IMG/VR virus record: IMGVR_UViG_3300042914_002334
Span: 62,001 to 126,000 of that record
Strand: one strand, 5' to 3'
Source: a virus
Length of the DNA stretch: 64,000 nucleotides
Position numbers and translations under genes: made by a program. Positions 1-8,029 of the stretch are shown here, in pieces (within the stretch, counting starts at the first letter, position 1; each line of letters begins with the position of its first letter). The notes under the pieces are model-generated. The model worked only from the letters and a program-made list of their open reading frames with translations. It was not told where the DNA came from and did no database searches.

Positions 1-308
1 TTTACTCCATCGTCAAATACTCCAGACTGATAAACCGTAAACGAAAAACTCCACATACTTTGATTGTCATAAATGTCTTTGTATTCTGACCCCCATTTCG
101 TGTCATTCGCTGATATCTTTTGTTTTTTAGAATCAGTAATATTTTCTGGCTGACTTCTCAAACTTATTATTTGTATAACTGTTTCGTAATTGACTTGTTG
201 ATTTCTTTGCTTGACATACTCTGCCGTGCTTTCCATAGTGTTTGGCTTTCTTCTGCCAATATTGGTTTTTGTTATGTCAAAAAGAGTGTAGCATCTTATT
301 TTAATCAT
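1..308 (-). CDS. Conserved T4-like phage protein, 3'-truncated by window edge
   Basis: The minus strand is open from an ATG at 306-308 to the window edge, giving 102 codons. The product starts MIKIRCYTLFDITKTNIGRR and later has a QRNQQVNYETVIQIISLRSQP segment. From memory this resembles a conserved protein of unknown function in cyanophage-type T4-like genomes. No SD sequence precedes the ATG. A late-promoter-like AGTAAATA ends only 4 bases upstream, so the mRNA may be leaderless. The upstream gene is closed off by a hairpin terminator at 328-358. Function is unknown and the C-terminus lies outside the window. Confidence 0.75.
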   Translation of the reverse strand, partial: MIKIRCYTLFDITKTNIGRRKPNTMESTAEYVKQRNQQVNYETVIQIISLRSQPENITDSKKQKISANDTKWGSEYKDIYDNQSMWSFSFTVYQSGVFDDGV

Positions 309-312
309 AGAG

Positions 313-320
313 TATTTACT
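313..320 (-). promoter_or_regulatory. Late promoter-like octamer, leaderless spacing
   Basis: AGTAAATA on the minus strand, 4 bases before the ATG at 308. It is a degenerate match to the T4 late promoter TATAAATA, so the transcript would start at or near the start codon. Confidence 0.4.
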
Positions 321-327
321 GGATAAT

Positions 328-358
328 AAAAAACCCAGGAATAAATCCTGGGTTTTTG
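328..358. terminator. Bidirectional hairpin terminator
   Basis: A 9-bp stem (332-340 with 346-354) with an ATAAA loop is flanked by A and T runs on both sides. It sits directly after the stop of the 376-765 gene, which reads leftward into it. Confidence 0.85.
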
Positions 359-375
359 TTTTCTTCAAACAGTAA

Positions 376-765
376 TTATGCTAAGCCGCCCAATGTGACT
401 GTTGCACCAGACAAGTCATATGTGTTGACTGTTCCAAGTGCGCGAACTGCTGTTTGCAATGCAGCGGCAGCATCGCCACCTGTTGGATACATAGCAACAC
501 GATATGTGCCATCGTTGTTGAACTGATACATATGTAGTGTGCTCATTTGTGTCATTACACGCAATACAGCCTCGACTGCGCCGCCAGGACCGAATTGTGA
601 CTGAACGCCAGTACCACCCAAATCGCCAACATAGAAGTCCAACTTTGGACCCTGTGGTTGAATTGGAATACCAGCGGAACCAGTTGTTGTTCCGTTTACA
701 TATGCGCCTACATCATATACGGCTACGCCACTTGCATCACCGTTAGTTCTTGTAAAACCTGCCAT
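376..765 (-). CDS. Gly/Ala-rich probable virion protein, unknown
   Basis: 129 aa with an excellent SD (TAAGGAGAT) before the ATG. The protein is rich in Gly, Ala and Thr, has no membrane segment, and I recognise no domain. It stands alone between a late-promoter octamer (GATAAATA, 809-816) and a strong terminator. Its GC content and codon choice resemble gp23 more than its AT-rich neighbours. A strong SD, a private late promoter and a private terminator suggest an abundant late product such as a decoration, tube or fibre component. That role is inference from context only. Confidence 0.75.
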   Translation of the reverse strand: MAGFTRTNGDASGVAVYDVGAYVNGTTTGSAGIPIQPQGPKLDFYVGDLGGTGVQSQFGPGGAVEAVLRVMTQMSTLHMYQFNNDGTYRVAMYPTGGDAAAALQTAVRALGTVNTYDLSGATVTLGGLA

Positions 766-808
766 TTTTAAATCTCCTTAATGTTGTGAGGTTAGTTTCC
801 TCTACAAT

Positions 809-816
809 TATTTATC
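809..816 (-). promoter_or_regulatory. Late promoter octamer for 376-765
   Basis: GATAAATA on the minus strand, about 43 bases upstream of the ATG. The leader contains a full SD. Confidence 0.6.
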
Positions 817-844
817 ACTTTGTCAAAAAAACAAGCAATTAGGA

Positions 845-1624
845 TTATATTTGGTGTTCTATTCCGTAATACTTATAGTATCCCGCGTTCAGATATTTGA
901 TAGTATCAATATCAGAAACTTGAAGTGGCTTAGTGGCGTCGGTAACATCAATCCACTTATCCTCAGTGAAGTTGAACTCGAATGTTCTATTTTGAGTTAT
1001 CAGTGTCGGTTTGTCTGGAATCGGTTTGCCTACTCCAGAACCAGTTGTTGGAATAATGCTTCCGTTGGTTGTCTTGTATGCATTCCAGGATGCCTCTGTT
1101 GGCTCAGAGTTAAGTGCCTTTGCAGATGGAGGGGCCGGCGCTGGCTCAGGACTAGTTGCTCGTTCTTCATTGTATATTGCCCAATATTGATTAGCCAACA
1201 TGTCAGATAATTGACGAGTTAGTCTTTTAGTTGTTCTGTATTGACTACCAAATCGTGTTATAACAGAGTCTAATTCAGTTTCTTGTTCTGGACTGAGTGT
1301 TGCAACTACATTTGCTTCCTTTTTTAGCATATTCAGAATAAATGATTTTACTGCAAACTCTACCGTTCCAGCAGTAAACGCTTCTTTAAGAATTTTTGCT
1401 TCTAATATTGACTCAAAGTGATGATAGTCGGTGAATTCTGTTAGATTTGGTTTTGATCTTAAATATCTATCCAACTCAGCGAAGAACTTGTCATAAAACA
1501 TTTTCTCTGCCATTTCAGAATCTCTTCTTTGAAATGCCAATCGTTGCTGCATGCCACCTAATACGCCGCTGCGTTTAATGGCATCAACAAAACTGCCTTC
1601 ATTGAGAAATTCTTTGCTCTTCAT
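845..1624 (-). CDS. Putative internal (capsid-targeted) protein, unknown
   Basis: 259 aa. The N-terminus MKSKEFLNEG matches the T4 internal-protein capsid-targeting pattern (M-K-x-x-x-F-[IL]-x-E, as in MKTYQEFIAE) and contains an LxE site for the gp21-type protease after E9. The first ~150 residues are helical and charged. A Pro/Ala-rich linker follows (~155-170), then a C-terminal region ending YKYYGIEHQI. The stop codon of the 1625-1867 gene abuts its start, so the two form an operon. Function after ejection is unknown. The capsid-targeting call is inference from the motif. Confidence 0.7.
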   Translation of the reverse strand: MKSKEFLNEGSFVDAIKRSGVLGGMQQRLAFQRRDSEMAEKMFYDKFFAELDRYLRSKPNLTEFTDYHHFESILEAKILKEAFTAGTVEFAVKSFILNMLKKEANVVATLSPEQETELDSVITRFGSQYRTTKRLTRQLSDMLANQYWAIYNEERATSPEPAPAPPSAKALNSEPTEASWNAYKTTNGSIIPTTGSGVGKPIPDKPTLITQNRTFEFNFTEDKWIDVTDATKPLQVSDIDTIKYLNAGYYKYYGIEHQI

Positions 1625-1867
1625 TTACTTCTCGTTTCGTTTTAGACTTCTTGTGAATTTTCCTTGATCGCGATTTTTTATAGCAATCAATAGTTTCTTT
1701 TCTAAGATGGCAGCCTGCTCCGAACCAAAGTTTCTTTCAATTACTTCCATTAAATGAATGGCACTTGAAATAACATTGATCGCACGATTTTCAATAATGT
1801 GCTTGGTGTCAACATTTCTGCTAATGGATTCTAATTCTTCCAGTAGACTGCGCGTTTTGTTCTTCAT
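1625..1867 (-). CDS. Small conserved T4-like protein
   Basis: 80 aa, helical and basic, beginning MKNKTRSLLEELESI and ending in a KFTRSLKRNEK tail. From memory, similar short proteins occur in cyanophage-type T4-like genomes without a known function. The start ATG lies only 6 bases after a GATAAATA late octamer and no SD is visible, so a leaderless late mRNA is likely. It precedes the internal-protein-like gene 845-1624 with no gap. Confidence 0.7.
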   Translation of the reverse strand: MKNKTRSLLEELESISRNVDTKHIIENRAINVISSAIHLMEVIERNFGSEQAAILEKKLLIAIKNRDQGKFTRSLKRNEK

Positions 1868-1873
1868 AATAAT

Positions 1874-1881
1874 ATTTATCG
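1874..1881 (-). promoter_or_regulatory. Late promoter octamer, leaderless spacing
   Basis: GATAAATA ends 6 bases before the ATG at 1867. If the T4 late start distance holds, +1 falls on or next to the A of the ATG. Confidence 0.55.
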
Positions 1882-1899
1882 ATTTCAGGCTAAATCAGA

Positions 1900-3324
1900 T
1901 TATTGCTTTTTTAGATTGTTCAACATTGCTTTTAATTTTGAACCCTGAGCACTGGCAACGACAGTCTTTTCTGATTCTGTCTGCGTTATTTCTCCTGTGT
2001 TTGAATCAACTTTTACGGTCGGACTTACTGTGCTACTTGCCTTTATCTTATTCAATAATGTGCTTGCACTATTACTTGTTGCAGTATAGCCAGTGCTGTC
2101 CCCATCATCAAAAATTCTAAGAGTTTCAACATTGAATGATAAGTCTACCTTTTGTCCAACACCACTACTACTACGAGTTTTCATTAGTTGTATCTGATAT
2201 TGTCCTCGTTCTCGCATGTGTCTACTTGTAAAAATACCAAACACATTATCTGCGGTGTTGATCTTACTGATACCGCCAGAAATATGACTATGATCGAATT
2301 CTATTTCTTCAACTGCACTACGATTCAACTGACTGGCAGTAACCAATAACACATTTAGTTCCTTGGCAAGATTTCGTATTTCTTCACTTACATATTTGTC
2401 TTTAATAAACAAGTCACTTGGACTTACTTTTGCACTAACTGGCATCAAAAGATCCAAATAATCAATACATACAAAGTCAATTTTAACTCCTGTTTCTATA
2501 CTAAGCGTCTTGATATAGGCTCTAATGTCATTCACATTGCTCTGAGCCGGCATATACTTGATGAAGAACTTGCCGGATTTTTTGGCAATCATCTTGACTT
2601 TTAGTTCAACATCATCGATGTTTTTGAACACCTCTTTAGTAGCGATGTCGGTGGTCATACTATCAATACGCCAAGCACATAATTCTTCGCTAAGTTCAAG
2701 CGTGATGTATACGCCGTTTAATCCAGCGGTTGCCCAATTCACGCTTAGATTTTGCATGAACAAACTTTTGCCGCTACCACTACCGCCAGCAAATATCTGT
2801 AGTTCGCCACGATTGAATCCACCGTATAACTTATTATCGATACACGGCCATCCAGTGCTGATTTGCCCGTTGTTATTTCTAATTTTGTTTAATCTACCTC
2901 GTGGATCACTAAAATAGTCAGTGCCCATATCTTTAGTCAGTGATATCTGAACTGCATCTTTGATTAGTTTTTCAACTGGATCATAATTTCCCTTTTCGAG
3001 CAAGTCTGCACTCTTTAGAATTGCTCGTTCTAATTCCTGTCTTCTGATGAATTTTTCAATCTCATCCAGAAACCAATCAACATCGCTTTGTCGTATGTCC
3101 TCAATTAATTCTAATTTTACTCCAGTAGTGGCCGAAATCTGATTGACATCGGGAACGCTAACATATTTCTCTGCGAATTCTTTGATAAATTTTACCGCAT
3201 CTCTCAGAGATTTGTCAAAGTTCTCGTGATTCAGAATATTACTGATTCTGGTATATAGTTGTGGCTCACTTATCATCATTCGCAAGAATAGCTCTTGCAT
3301 TTCTAAGTTGTATTCTGTATTCAT
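1900..3324 (-). CDS. 41: Replicative DNA helicase, T4 gp41-like (DnaB family)
   Basis: 474 aa, the usual size for gp41. The N-terminal ~130 residues form the helical domain. A RecA-like core follows with Walker A GSGSGKS at ~181-187, Walker B near VCIDYLDLLMP, and the DnaB-type TASQLNRSAVEE segment. The Ser/Thr-rich tail (~400-474) is probably flexible. The enzyme is the hexameric 5'-3' helicase of the lagging-strand primosome. Its ATG overlaps the end of the primase gene (3321-3324), so helicase and primase are translationally coupled, as fits their joint complex. Confidence 0.95.
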   Translation of the reverse strand: MNTEYNLEMQELFLRMMISEPQLYTRISNILNHENFDKSLRDAVKFIKEFAEKYVSVPDVNQISATTGVKLELIEDIRQSDVDWFLDEIEKFIRRQELERAILKSADLLEKGNYDPVEKLIKDAVQISLTKDMGTDYFSDPRGRLNKIRNNNGQISTGWPCIDNKLYGGFNRGELQIFAGGSGSGKSLFMQNLSVNWATAGLNGVYITLELSEELCAWRIDSMTTDIATKEVFKNIDDVELKVKMIAKKSGKFFIKYMPAQSNVNDIRAYIKTLSIETGVKIDFVCIDYLDLLMPVSAKVSPSDLFIKDKYVSEEIRNLAKELNVLLVTASQLNRSAVEEIEFDHSHISGGISKINTADNVFGIFTSRHMRERGQYQIQLMKTRSSSGVGQKVDLSFNVETLRIFDDGDSTGYTATSNSASTLLNKIKASSTVSPTVKVDSNTGEITQTESEKTVVASAQGSKLKAMLNNLKKQ

Positions 3325-4283
3325 TTAAATCTCTTTTTTGCCATTTCTACTTTTATTTTACTACTTGTAGCACAAGAAAATATGCTTAGCAAGGTTGATA
3401 GTTTACCGTATCTTTTTACCGCATCATTTACATCTTTAACGTCAGAATGCCATTCTGGTATGCTTACCTTATATCCTAATTCTAATGCTCGGTCGCATAT
3501 CGATAAGCCTGGTTTATCCTGATCAGGAACAACGATGATTGTTCTTCGTAATCTATTTAATAATTCAACTTGACCATCACTGATAGTACTTCCCATATAT
3601 GCACAACCATCTATGCTAAGTGCGTCAAATTGTCCCTCGACGAGAATACAAGTTGTCCATTCTTTTTTCTGTGCATCTATATTGAATATGTATCCGGGAG
3701 TTTGATCCGATAAGTATTTTGGTTTTCTTCCGTCAATGAATCTACAAGTATGCCCAACCATTTCTCTATCGTAGTAATATGGAATTATGATTCCAGGTCT
3801 ACTTGAATCCTCGTCAATATAAAAAGGATATTCTTTGTAATCAATCCCTCTTACTTCGCGTAGATATTTTATATGCTCAAGATGTTCTGGATCGCGCTCG
3901 TCTAATTTTACGCAAGTATCAGAAAGAGATTTTTTGGGAAAGTTTATTACTATTGCTTTCGACTGTTTAGATTTTAGCTCTATCAAACTGCCCTTACTCA
4001 AACTTTCAAGACTTAGTTTATTGATTTCTGATTCATCGACACCACACCAATGTAGCAACAATTTAGTGTGCTTTGTCAGTGACTTTCCGAGAGTAAATCC
4101 TGCCTTAAAGTGGCAATTAAAACAATTGTAAATCCAATTTCTCTCATCATCGAATACTATTCCTCCTCTTCCTCTTGTGTCGGCATTATGCCCACGATGC
4201 AGACAACACGGGGCGTTAAAACTATACCATCCGGATGGAGTTTTACGTTTTTTTCCAGGAATAATAGATAATATATCCAACAT
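3321..4283 (-). CDS. 61: DNA primase, T4 gp61-like
   Basis: 320 aa. The N-terminal zinc-binding module has CCLH (C26, C27, H29) with H32 nearby and CFNC (C54-C57). The TOPRIM core shows LVEGQFDAL (~214) and VVPDQDKPG with the conserved acidic residues. It makes RNA primers for lagging-strand synthesis with gp41, whose gene overlaps its 3' end. The ATG lies 7 bases after the -10 of a sigma70-type promoter and there is no SD, so the transcript would be leaderless or nearly so. Confidence 0.93.
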   Translation of the reverse strand: MLDILSIIPGKKRKTPSGWYSFNAPCCLHRGHNADTRGRGGIVFDDERNWIYNCFNCHFKAGFTLGKSLTKHTKLLLHWCGVDESEINKLSLESLSKGSLIELKSKQSKAIVINFPKKSLSDTCVKLDERDPEHLEHIKYLREVRGIDYKEYPFYIDEDSSRPGIIIPYYYDREMVGHTCRFIDGRKPKYLSDQTPGYIFNIDAQKKEWTTCILVEGQFDALSIDGCAYMGSTISDGQVELLNRLRRTIIVVPDQDKPGLSICDRALELGYKVSIPEWHSDVKDVNDAVKRYGKLSTLLSIFSCATSSKIKVEMAKKRFK

Positions 4284-4290
4284 AGATCAT

Positions 4291-4319
4291 AGTCTATAAC
4301 ATTACAAGACTAAAATCAA
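4291..4319 (-). promoter_or_regulatory. sigma70-type promoter of primase-helicase operon
   Basis: TTGATT (4314-4319), 17-bp spacer, TAGACT (4291-4296), minus strand. The -10 is 7 bases from the primase ATG. Confidence 0.7.
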
Positions 4320-4329
4320 TCTTTATCGT

Positions 4330-5127
4330 TTATCTTACTAAGATTTTGGTAAGATCACCAGATAATGATGAGCCTGTTCCAGAAGATGGGCCTGTTCCAG
4401 AATTTACTATCTTCAATCTGATAAACGGATGATATCCATCTATATTGAAGTAATGATTTCCGCTATCGTTTACATACACCGATTCTGTCCCAATATTATA
4501 TGTCTGAGAAAAATTGGATAGTGTGCTTCCCTGAAATTGTATAGTTCCAGTGAATTGATTTAGTTGCAGTTGAAAGGTATATAGATTTTGTTGCTTAGTG
4601 TAAAAACTACTGCTGTAATGTGTTATTGGTGTTCCAACTACTGGAACTGGATGCGATGGTATGGTCAGTAAATACGATCCAACAAACATCGGCAAAACAC
4701 TATTAACAATTCGTATAACTCCACGAGCGCCACAATTGGCGTCAACGAACACTGGATAGTCGAACTCATCTACTGGAATTTCCAAACTATAGTAGCATAA
4801 TTGAGTTTTTATTTTATCCATCTCCTCGGATGTCACTCTGAGTCCGGCAATTCCAGTTAGCGGAAATATCTCGACTAACGATTTCTGTAGCAGAATTTCT
4901 TTACCACTCGCATCAATGATTCTTGCTGTTATTTCTTTGTTAGAAATATTGACTGGTTTTTGTTCTTGATTCAAGAATGCAAACTCAATCAAGTTGTCGA
5001 TACCACGATTTAATGTTAGTTCTTTGGCGTACACTTTGTTATACCTTATTTTTCCTCGGGCAGCCACATCCAATAAAACCACATGCGTTCTTTGATTGTA
5101 TAAATATACTTGAGATTGGGCTGTCAC
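4330..5127 (-). CDS. Virion structural protein, BppU-like N-terminus
   Basis: 265 aa from a GTG start preceded by GAGAGGAC. The first ~150 residues follow a pattern I recall from conserved far-T4 virion proteins: an acronymic VYLYNQRTHVVLLD start, then NLIEFAFLNQEQKPVNISNKE and LTGIAGLRVT. These are reminiscent of the N-terminal domain of baseplate/fibre attachment proteins such as BppU. The C-terminal part is beta-rich, with a Gly/Ser-rich linker near 245-255. A late octamer (CATAAATA, 5145-5152) drives it. A peripheral baseplate or fibre-connector role is inferred. Confidence 0.7.
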   Translation of the reverse strand: MTAQSQVYLYNQRTHVVLLDVAARGKIRYNKVYAKELTLNRGIDNLIEFAFLNQEQKPVNISNKEITARIIDASGKEILLQKSLVEIFPLTGIAGLRVTSEEMDKIKTQLCYYSLEIPVDEFDYPVFVDANCGARGVIRIVNSVLPMFVGSYLLTIPSHPVPVVGTPITHYSSSFYTKQQNLYTFQLQLNQFTGTIQFQGSTLSNFSQTYNIGTESVYVNDSGNHYFNIDGYHPFIRLKIVNSGTGPSSGTGSSLSGDLTKILVR

Positions 5128-5144
5128 TTTGTTGTCCTCTCAAT

Positions 5145-5152
5145 TATTTATG
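5145..5152 (-). promoter_or_regulatory. Late promoter octamer for 4330-5127
   Basis: CATAAATA on the minus strand, 17 bases upstream of the GTG start. It overlaps the start codon of the oppositely oriented gene at 5150. Confidence 0.55.
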
Positions 5153-5530
5153 TCTAATGATTTTTTTCAAAAACTCACTGTTTCTCATCCATTCATAACT
5201 GTGTTGTCATACGCAGGACAAGAATACATAGGAGTGATTCAGAATCGTGATGATTTCATCACCACCTTCTATGATTACGGAACAATAGTAGATCAAAATC
5301 TAAAAAAGACCTTCTTATCACTCGGTGATCAATGGTGGTGGGAAAGCAACAGATTAATTCCCATAAACATTTTTTTGCGTGACGATTGGAGCGTTTTTAG
5401 ACCGTATCTCAGAACATTCAATAACAAAGGTCTTTCTATACTGCACGGGCCAGCAACTTGTATCAGTGAATTGGCAAAGAAAAGAGTAAAGCGTAAAAGT
5501 ATTACGCTGGTCAAAAGAATTAGCCACTAA
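5150..5530 (+). CDS. Conserved T4-like protein, unknown
   Basis: 126 aa from the ATG at 5150 (MSNDFFQKL). A TTG 21 bases upstream is in frame but unsupported. The middle has a striking GDQWWWESNRLIPINIFLRDDW segment (split here as GDQWWWESNR and IPINIFLRDDW), and the C-terminus is basic (AKKRVKRKSITLVKRISH). From memory it is a conserved hypothetical of cyanophage-type genomes. It is a lone plus-strand gene inside a minus-strand region and its last 11 bases overlap the end of 5520-6083. No function is assigned. Confidence 0.75.
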   Translation: MSNDFFQKLTVSHPFITVLSYAGQEYIGVIQNRDDFITTFYDYGTIVDQNLKKTFLSLGDQWWWESNRLIPINIFLRDDWSVFRPYLRTFNNKGLSILHGPATCISELAKKRVKRKSITLVKRISH

Positions 5531-6083
5531 GCAAATTCATATGCACTGCTACTAAGTGTGCATAACTTATGGCATGTGCCTTTTTGAAGAAATACCCATC
5601 GCCATCTTTTACCCATATCTTTTTTTCTAATTCATTCCACGGTATACCAATAAGATGTTTCTTTCCTGGTCTAATAACACTAAGAAACATAGCCATTTTA
5701 AGAATGCTATCTATCTCACCTGACATGCTCAATATAGTATCGTAGTGATTTCCAATGTGAATAATCTTTTCTACAAACTCACGATTCTTTAACAAAGACC
5801 AATCTGGTTCTTTCATCAGTTCTAACAAATGTGCTTCGCTGGTAACTTGCTTATAAACAAACACATTTAGTAAGTCAAACTTTATATATCCTCGGTTTTC
5901 TGCCTCTACATAATCAATGGCAGCAAGATCGGTCAGTGGATCATATGGAATGTCAGTCACATATATGCCAGTATTGTGCTTCTTAACCGTTTCATCTCTA
6001 ATAGAGGCAGTCACATAGTCTATGTGTTCAAGTATGAGATTTCGGTCGGCAAAGTCTATGTCAATATCAGAAGAAAATTTCAT
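5520..6083 (-). CDS. Mini DnaE-like protein (DNA polymerase III alpha motifs)
   Basis: 187 aa, far shorter than DnaE (~1100 aa). Two segments resemble bacterial replicative polymerase alpha subunits. One is the palm acidic motif DIDIDFADR (residues 6-14; compare DFDVDF in DnaE). The other is a C-terminal FFKKAHAISYA (165-175; compare FNKSHSAAYA). Between them lie KFDLLNVFVYK and RPGKKHLIG. I know of similar unnamed proteins in far-T4 phages. It overlaps the upstream zinc-finger gene by 4 bases and lies in the uvsW operon. Polymerase activity is doubtful at this size; a DnaE-derived binding or regulatory role is possible. Confidence 0.7.
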   Translation of the reverse strand: MKFSSDIDIDFADRNLILEHIDYVTASIRDETVKKHNTGIYVTDIPYDPLTDLAAIDYVEAENRGYIKFDLLNVFVYKQVTSEAHLLELMKEPDWSLLKNREFVEKIIHIGNHYDTILSMSGEIDSILKMAMFLSVIRPGKKHLIGIPWNELEKKIWVKDGDGYFFKKAHAISYAHLVAVHMNLLSG

Positions 6084-6781
6084 TTTAATACCTGTTTAAT
6101 AGTTTCGGAAACTTCATTGAACAATTGTCTGTCTCTTGCAAACTTCAAGTTCCATCTTTCTGGATTTATGTATTCCCATATTACTGATCGTTGATCTTCG
6201 TTTATAGTATCCAGAAAATTAAGTCCAGATTCAGACAAATACAGAATCCACGGACTTATCTGACCAGAACTTATCAAACTGCATAACTTATTCTTGCTGT
6301 AGTAAAGCAGTACATCAGACAACTTTAGATGTTCTTTTTCAGAAATGTCAAGCATAGTTTCAATGCTTCTTCTAACCGCATCAAATGGGTCTTCTGTTCT
6401 CAAGTATTGTATGAGATATTTGGTATACTGCTGATCGCGTGCCCAGTTGTCTATCGAGACGTTATTACTCAACAAGTGATTCAAATACTCAGTAGAGTTT
6501 ACGACCTTTACATTTACACAATACAATCCAAATTTTACGAATGCAGTATAGTATGCACTCGTCATGAAAGTTCTGTAATCCTTTTTTTTCTTTCCAGGCT
6601 GACATCTTGAATAGAAAGTAAGCCAGGCGTTAAATGCGATTCTATTCTGCGGCTTTTCTTTATCCTGCCAACGCAACTTTTGCTCACACACATGCTTTAT
6701 CAGTGTGCTTTCTCTAACAAAAGTTCGGTTGCAATGATCGCAGGTATTTAAGTCAGTTTTAGTATCCGTTTTCTGAATCAT
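6080..6781 (-). CDS. Zinc-finger protein, conserved in T4-like phages
   Basis: 233 aa from the ATG at 6781; an in-frame GTG at 6802 would add 7 residues. The N-terminus holds a C2H2-type finger (CDHC, then FVRESTLIKHVC). The remainder is helical, with conserved-looking SAYYTAFVKFGLYC and ISPWILY segments. The start overlaps the end of the gp62-like gene and the stop overlaps the start of the mini-DnaE gene, so expression is coupled. From memory, cyanophage-type genomes carry homologues of unknown function. A DNA-binding role in replication or transcription is inferred from the finger. Confidence 0.75.
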   Translation of the reverse strand: MIQKTDTKTDLNTCDHCNRTFVRESTLIKHVCEQKLRWQDKEKPQNRIAFNAWLTFYSRCQPGKKKKDYRTFMTSAYYTAFVKFGLYCVNVKVVNSTEYLNHLLSNNVSIDNWARDQQYTKYLIQYLRTEDPFDAVRRSIETMLDISEKEHLKLSDVLLYYSKNKLCSLISSGQISPWILYLSESGLNFLDTINEDQRSVIWEYINPERWNLKFARDRQLFNEVSETIKQVLK

Positions 6782-7346
6782 AGGTTTTAATTTCTTCTTC
6801 ACTAACTAACTTACTTAGCAATTCTATTTCATCAAATTTTAGATTTTTGTATATAGTACCGAGTTTATACTTTAGATTAAAATTGTCAGCAAGAGACTTT
6901 GCAGTTTCGTCTATAACATCGGCAGATTCATTCTTGCATATCTTCTTAAGATAATCGGCTATTTCCTTTTTCTTGGTTGGCTCACTCAGTGTGGTTATCT
7001 TATTACTCAGATGAGGAATCCATTGATGATATTGTTTACCCATGCCGGGACTTGCAGCACATAACATTTTCCACTGCAAGTCAGGATGACTCTGCACATG
7101 TTCATTGAACAAATGAGTATTAGCGCAGATATTGGTGCTCATCAAATAGTAGGAACTGATTTCAGACGATCCCTTTACCGCGCTTATCCAATGTGTCAAC
7201 ATAAATGGAACAAACTTTTTACGCTGTTCTTCACTAAGAGATTGAAAGTAGTCATAGTTCTTTCTGTCTATTTGCTCTATTGCCTGAAACAGATCAAAGT
7301 CTTGACGACTGAACTTTTCGTCTTCTGCTGTTGATTTCTTTGCCAT
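6759..7346 (-). CDS. Clamp-loader small subunit-like (gp62-like, tentative)
   Basis: 195 aa, helical. A central stretch FVPFMLTHWISAV ... LMSTNICANTHLFNEHVQ ... MGKQYHQWIPHL follows the layout of gp62: a Pro-Phe-Met start, an N-rich helix, then a short basic K-x-W segment. Length matches T4 gp62 (187 aa). gp62 joins four gp44 subunits to load the gp45 clamp; gp44 and gp45 are not in this window. The match is by pattern only and is not certain. Confidence 0.5.
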   Translation of the reverse strand: MAKKSTAEDEKFSRQDFDLFQAIEQIDRKNYDYFQSLSEEQRKKFVPFMLTHWISAVKGSSEISSYYLMSTNICANTHLFNEHVQSHPDLQWKMLCAASPGMGKQYHQWIPHLSNKITTLSEPTKKKEIADYLKKICKNESADVIDETAKSLADNFNLKYKLGTIYKNLKFDEIELLSKLVSEEEIKTYDSENGY

Positions 7347-7350
7347 AAGT

Positions 7351-7524
7351 TTACGGTGTATCGTTTTTATATTCTACCAATTTTACCTTTGCTTCCGGGA
7401 AGCATTGAAACAATTCGTTTTGTATTGCCTCGGTGACTTCATCACATCCTGATTTACCGTATAGTTCTTCCCAAAATTCATCGTAACCTTCGGTCACTAC
7501 TACTTCAAATTTGTATGTTTTCAT
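7351..7524 (-). CDS. Small acidic protein, 57 aa
   Basis: 57 aa from ATG at 7522-7524 to TAA at 7351-7353, with product MKTYKFEVVVTEGYDEFWEE and so on. It fills the gap between 7526-8029 and the gp62-like gene almost exactly, with 1 base before its start and 4 bases after its stop. That tight packing supports it as a real gene of the uvsW operon. The N-terminal beta-strand pattern (YKFEVVVTEG) suggests a small alpha/beta fold. No family is recognised. Confidence 0.75.
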   Translation of the reverse strand: MKTYKFEVVVTEGYDEFWEELYGKSGCDEVTEAIQNELFQCFPEAKVKLVEYKNDTP

Positions 7525-7525
7525 A

Positions 7526-8029
7526 TTAAAAAGCCTGACTATAATCTACAACTTCACAATTCTTGCTAACTTCTTTGACAAAGTAAATGCATCTTGGCTT
7601 TGAAGTTTCTTCAATTGGAACGCACAGAAATTGTCCATTTCTCAATCTCGGGGCATACCAAGTAACATCATGATACACATCCACTATCTCAATGTCTAAG
7701 AAATTGGGTCTAAAACTACTAAGTGGGTTAAACTCAAATACTTTAAAGCCACGATCATTGATGCTGGTTAGTGGGACTATTTCCAAATCTCCAAAGTCTG
7801 GTTCACCAATTAGTATTTGCCAGTCAAGTGGCATTTTTATTATCTGATCTGCCACTCTCAATACAAGAGCCGGACTATTAAAACTTTCCAAGAATATAAG
7901 TGGTATGTAATGATAGTCCACTGATTGTGGGTTGCTGTTGTCCATTATTGCAAATCTTAAATCGTCTACCTCTTCTGGTAAATTTTCCAGATTGTAAGAA
8001 CTGTTATCTTCTAATGTTAGTATTTTCAT
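7526..8029 (-). CDS. Conserved T4-like protein, unknown
   Basis: 167 aa, beta-rich and acidic, with the segments HYIPLIFLESFNSPALVLRV, PLDWQILIG and LTSINDRGF. From memory this is a conserved unknown next to uvsW in far-T4 phages. Its start overlaps the 3' end of uvsW by 4 bases (8026-8029), so it is translationally coupled to the helicase. A role in DNA metabolism is suggested only by position. Confidence 0.75.
   Translation of the reverse strand: MKILTLEDNSSYNLENLPEEVDDLRFAIMDNSNPQSVDYHYIPLIFLESFNSPALVLRVADQIIKMPLDWQILIGEPDFGDLEIVPLTSINDRGFKVFEFNPLSSFRPNFLDIEIVDVYHDVTWYAPRLRNGQFLCVPIEETSKPRCIYFVKEVSKNCEVVDYSQAF

Noticed and set aside
120-326. 68-aa plus-strand frame at the window start
   Set aside because: It is antisense to the conserved T4-like gene starting at 308 and is rich in Cys/Phe/Leu, as expected of an antisense shadow.
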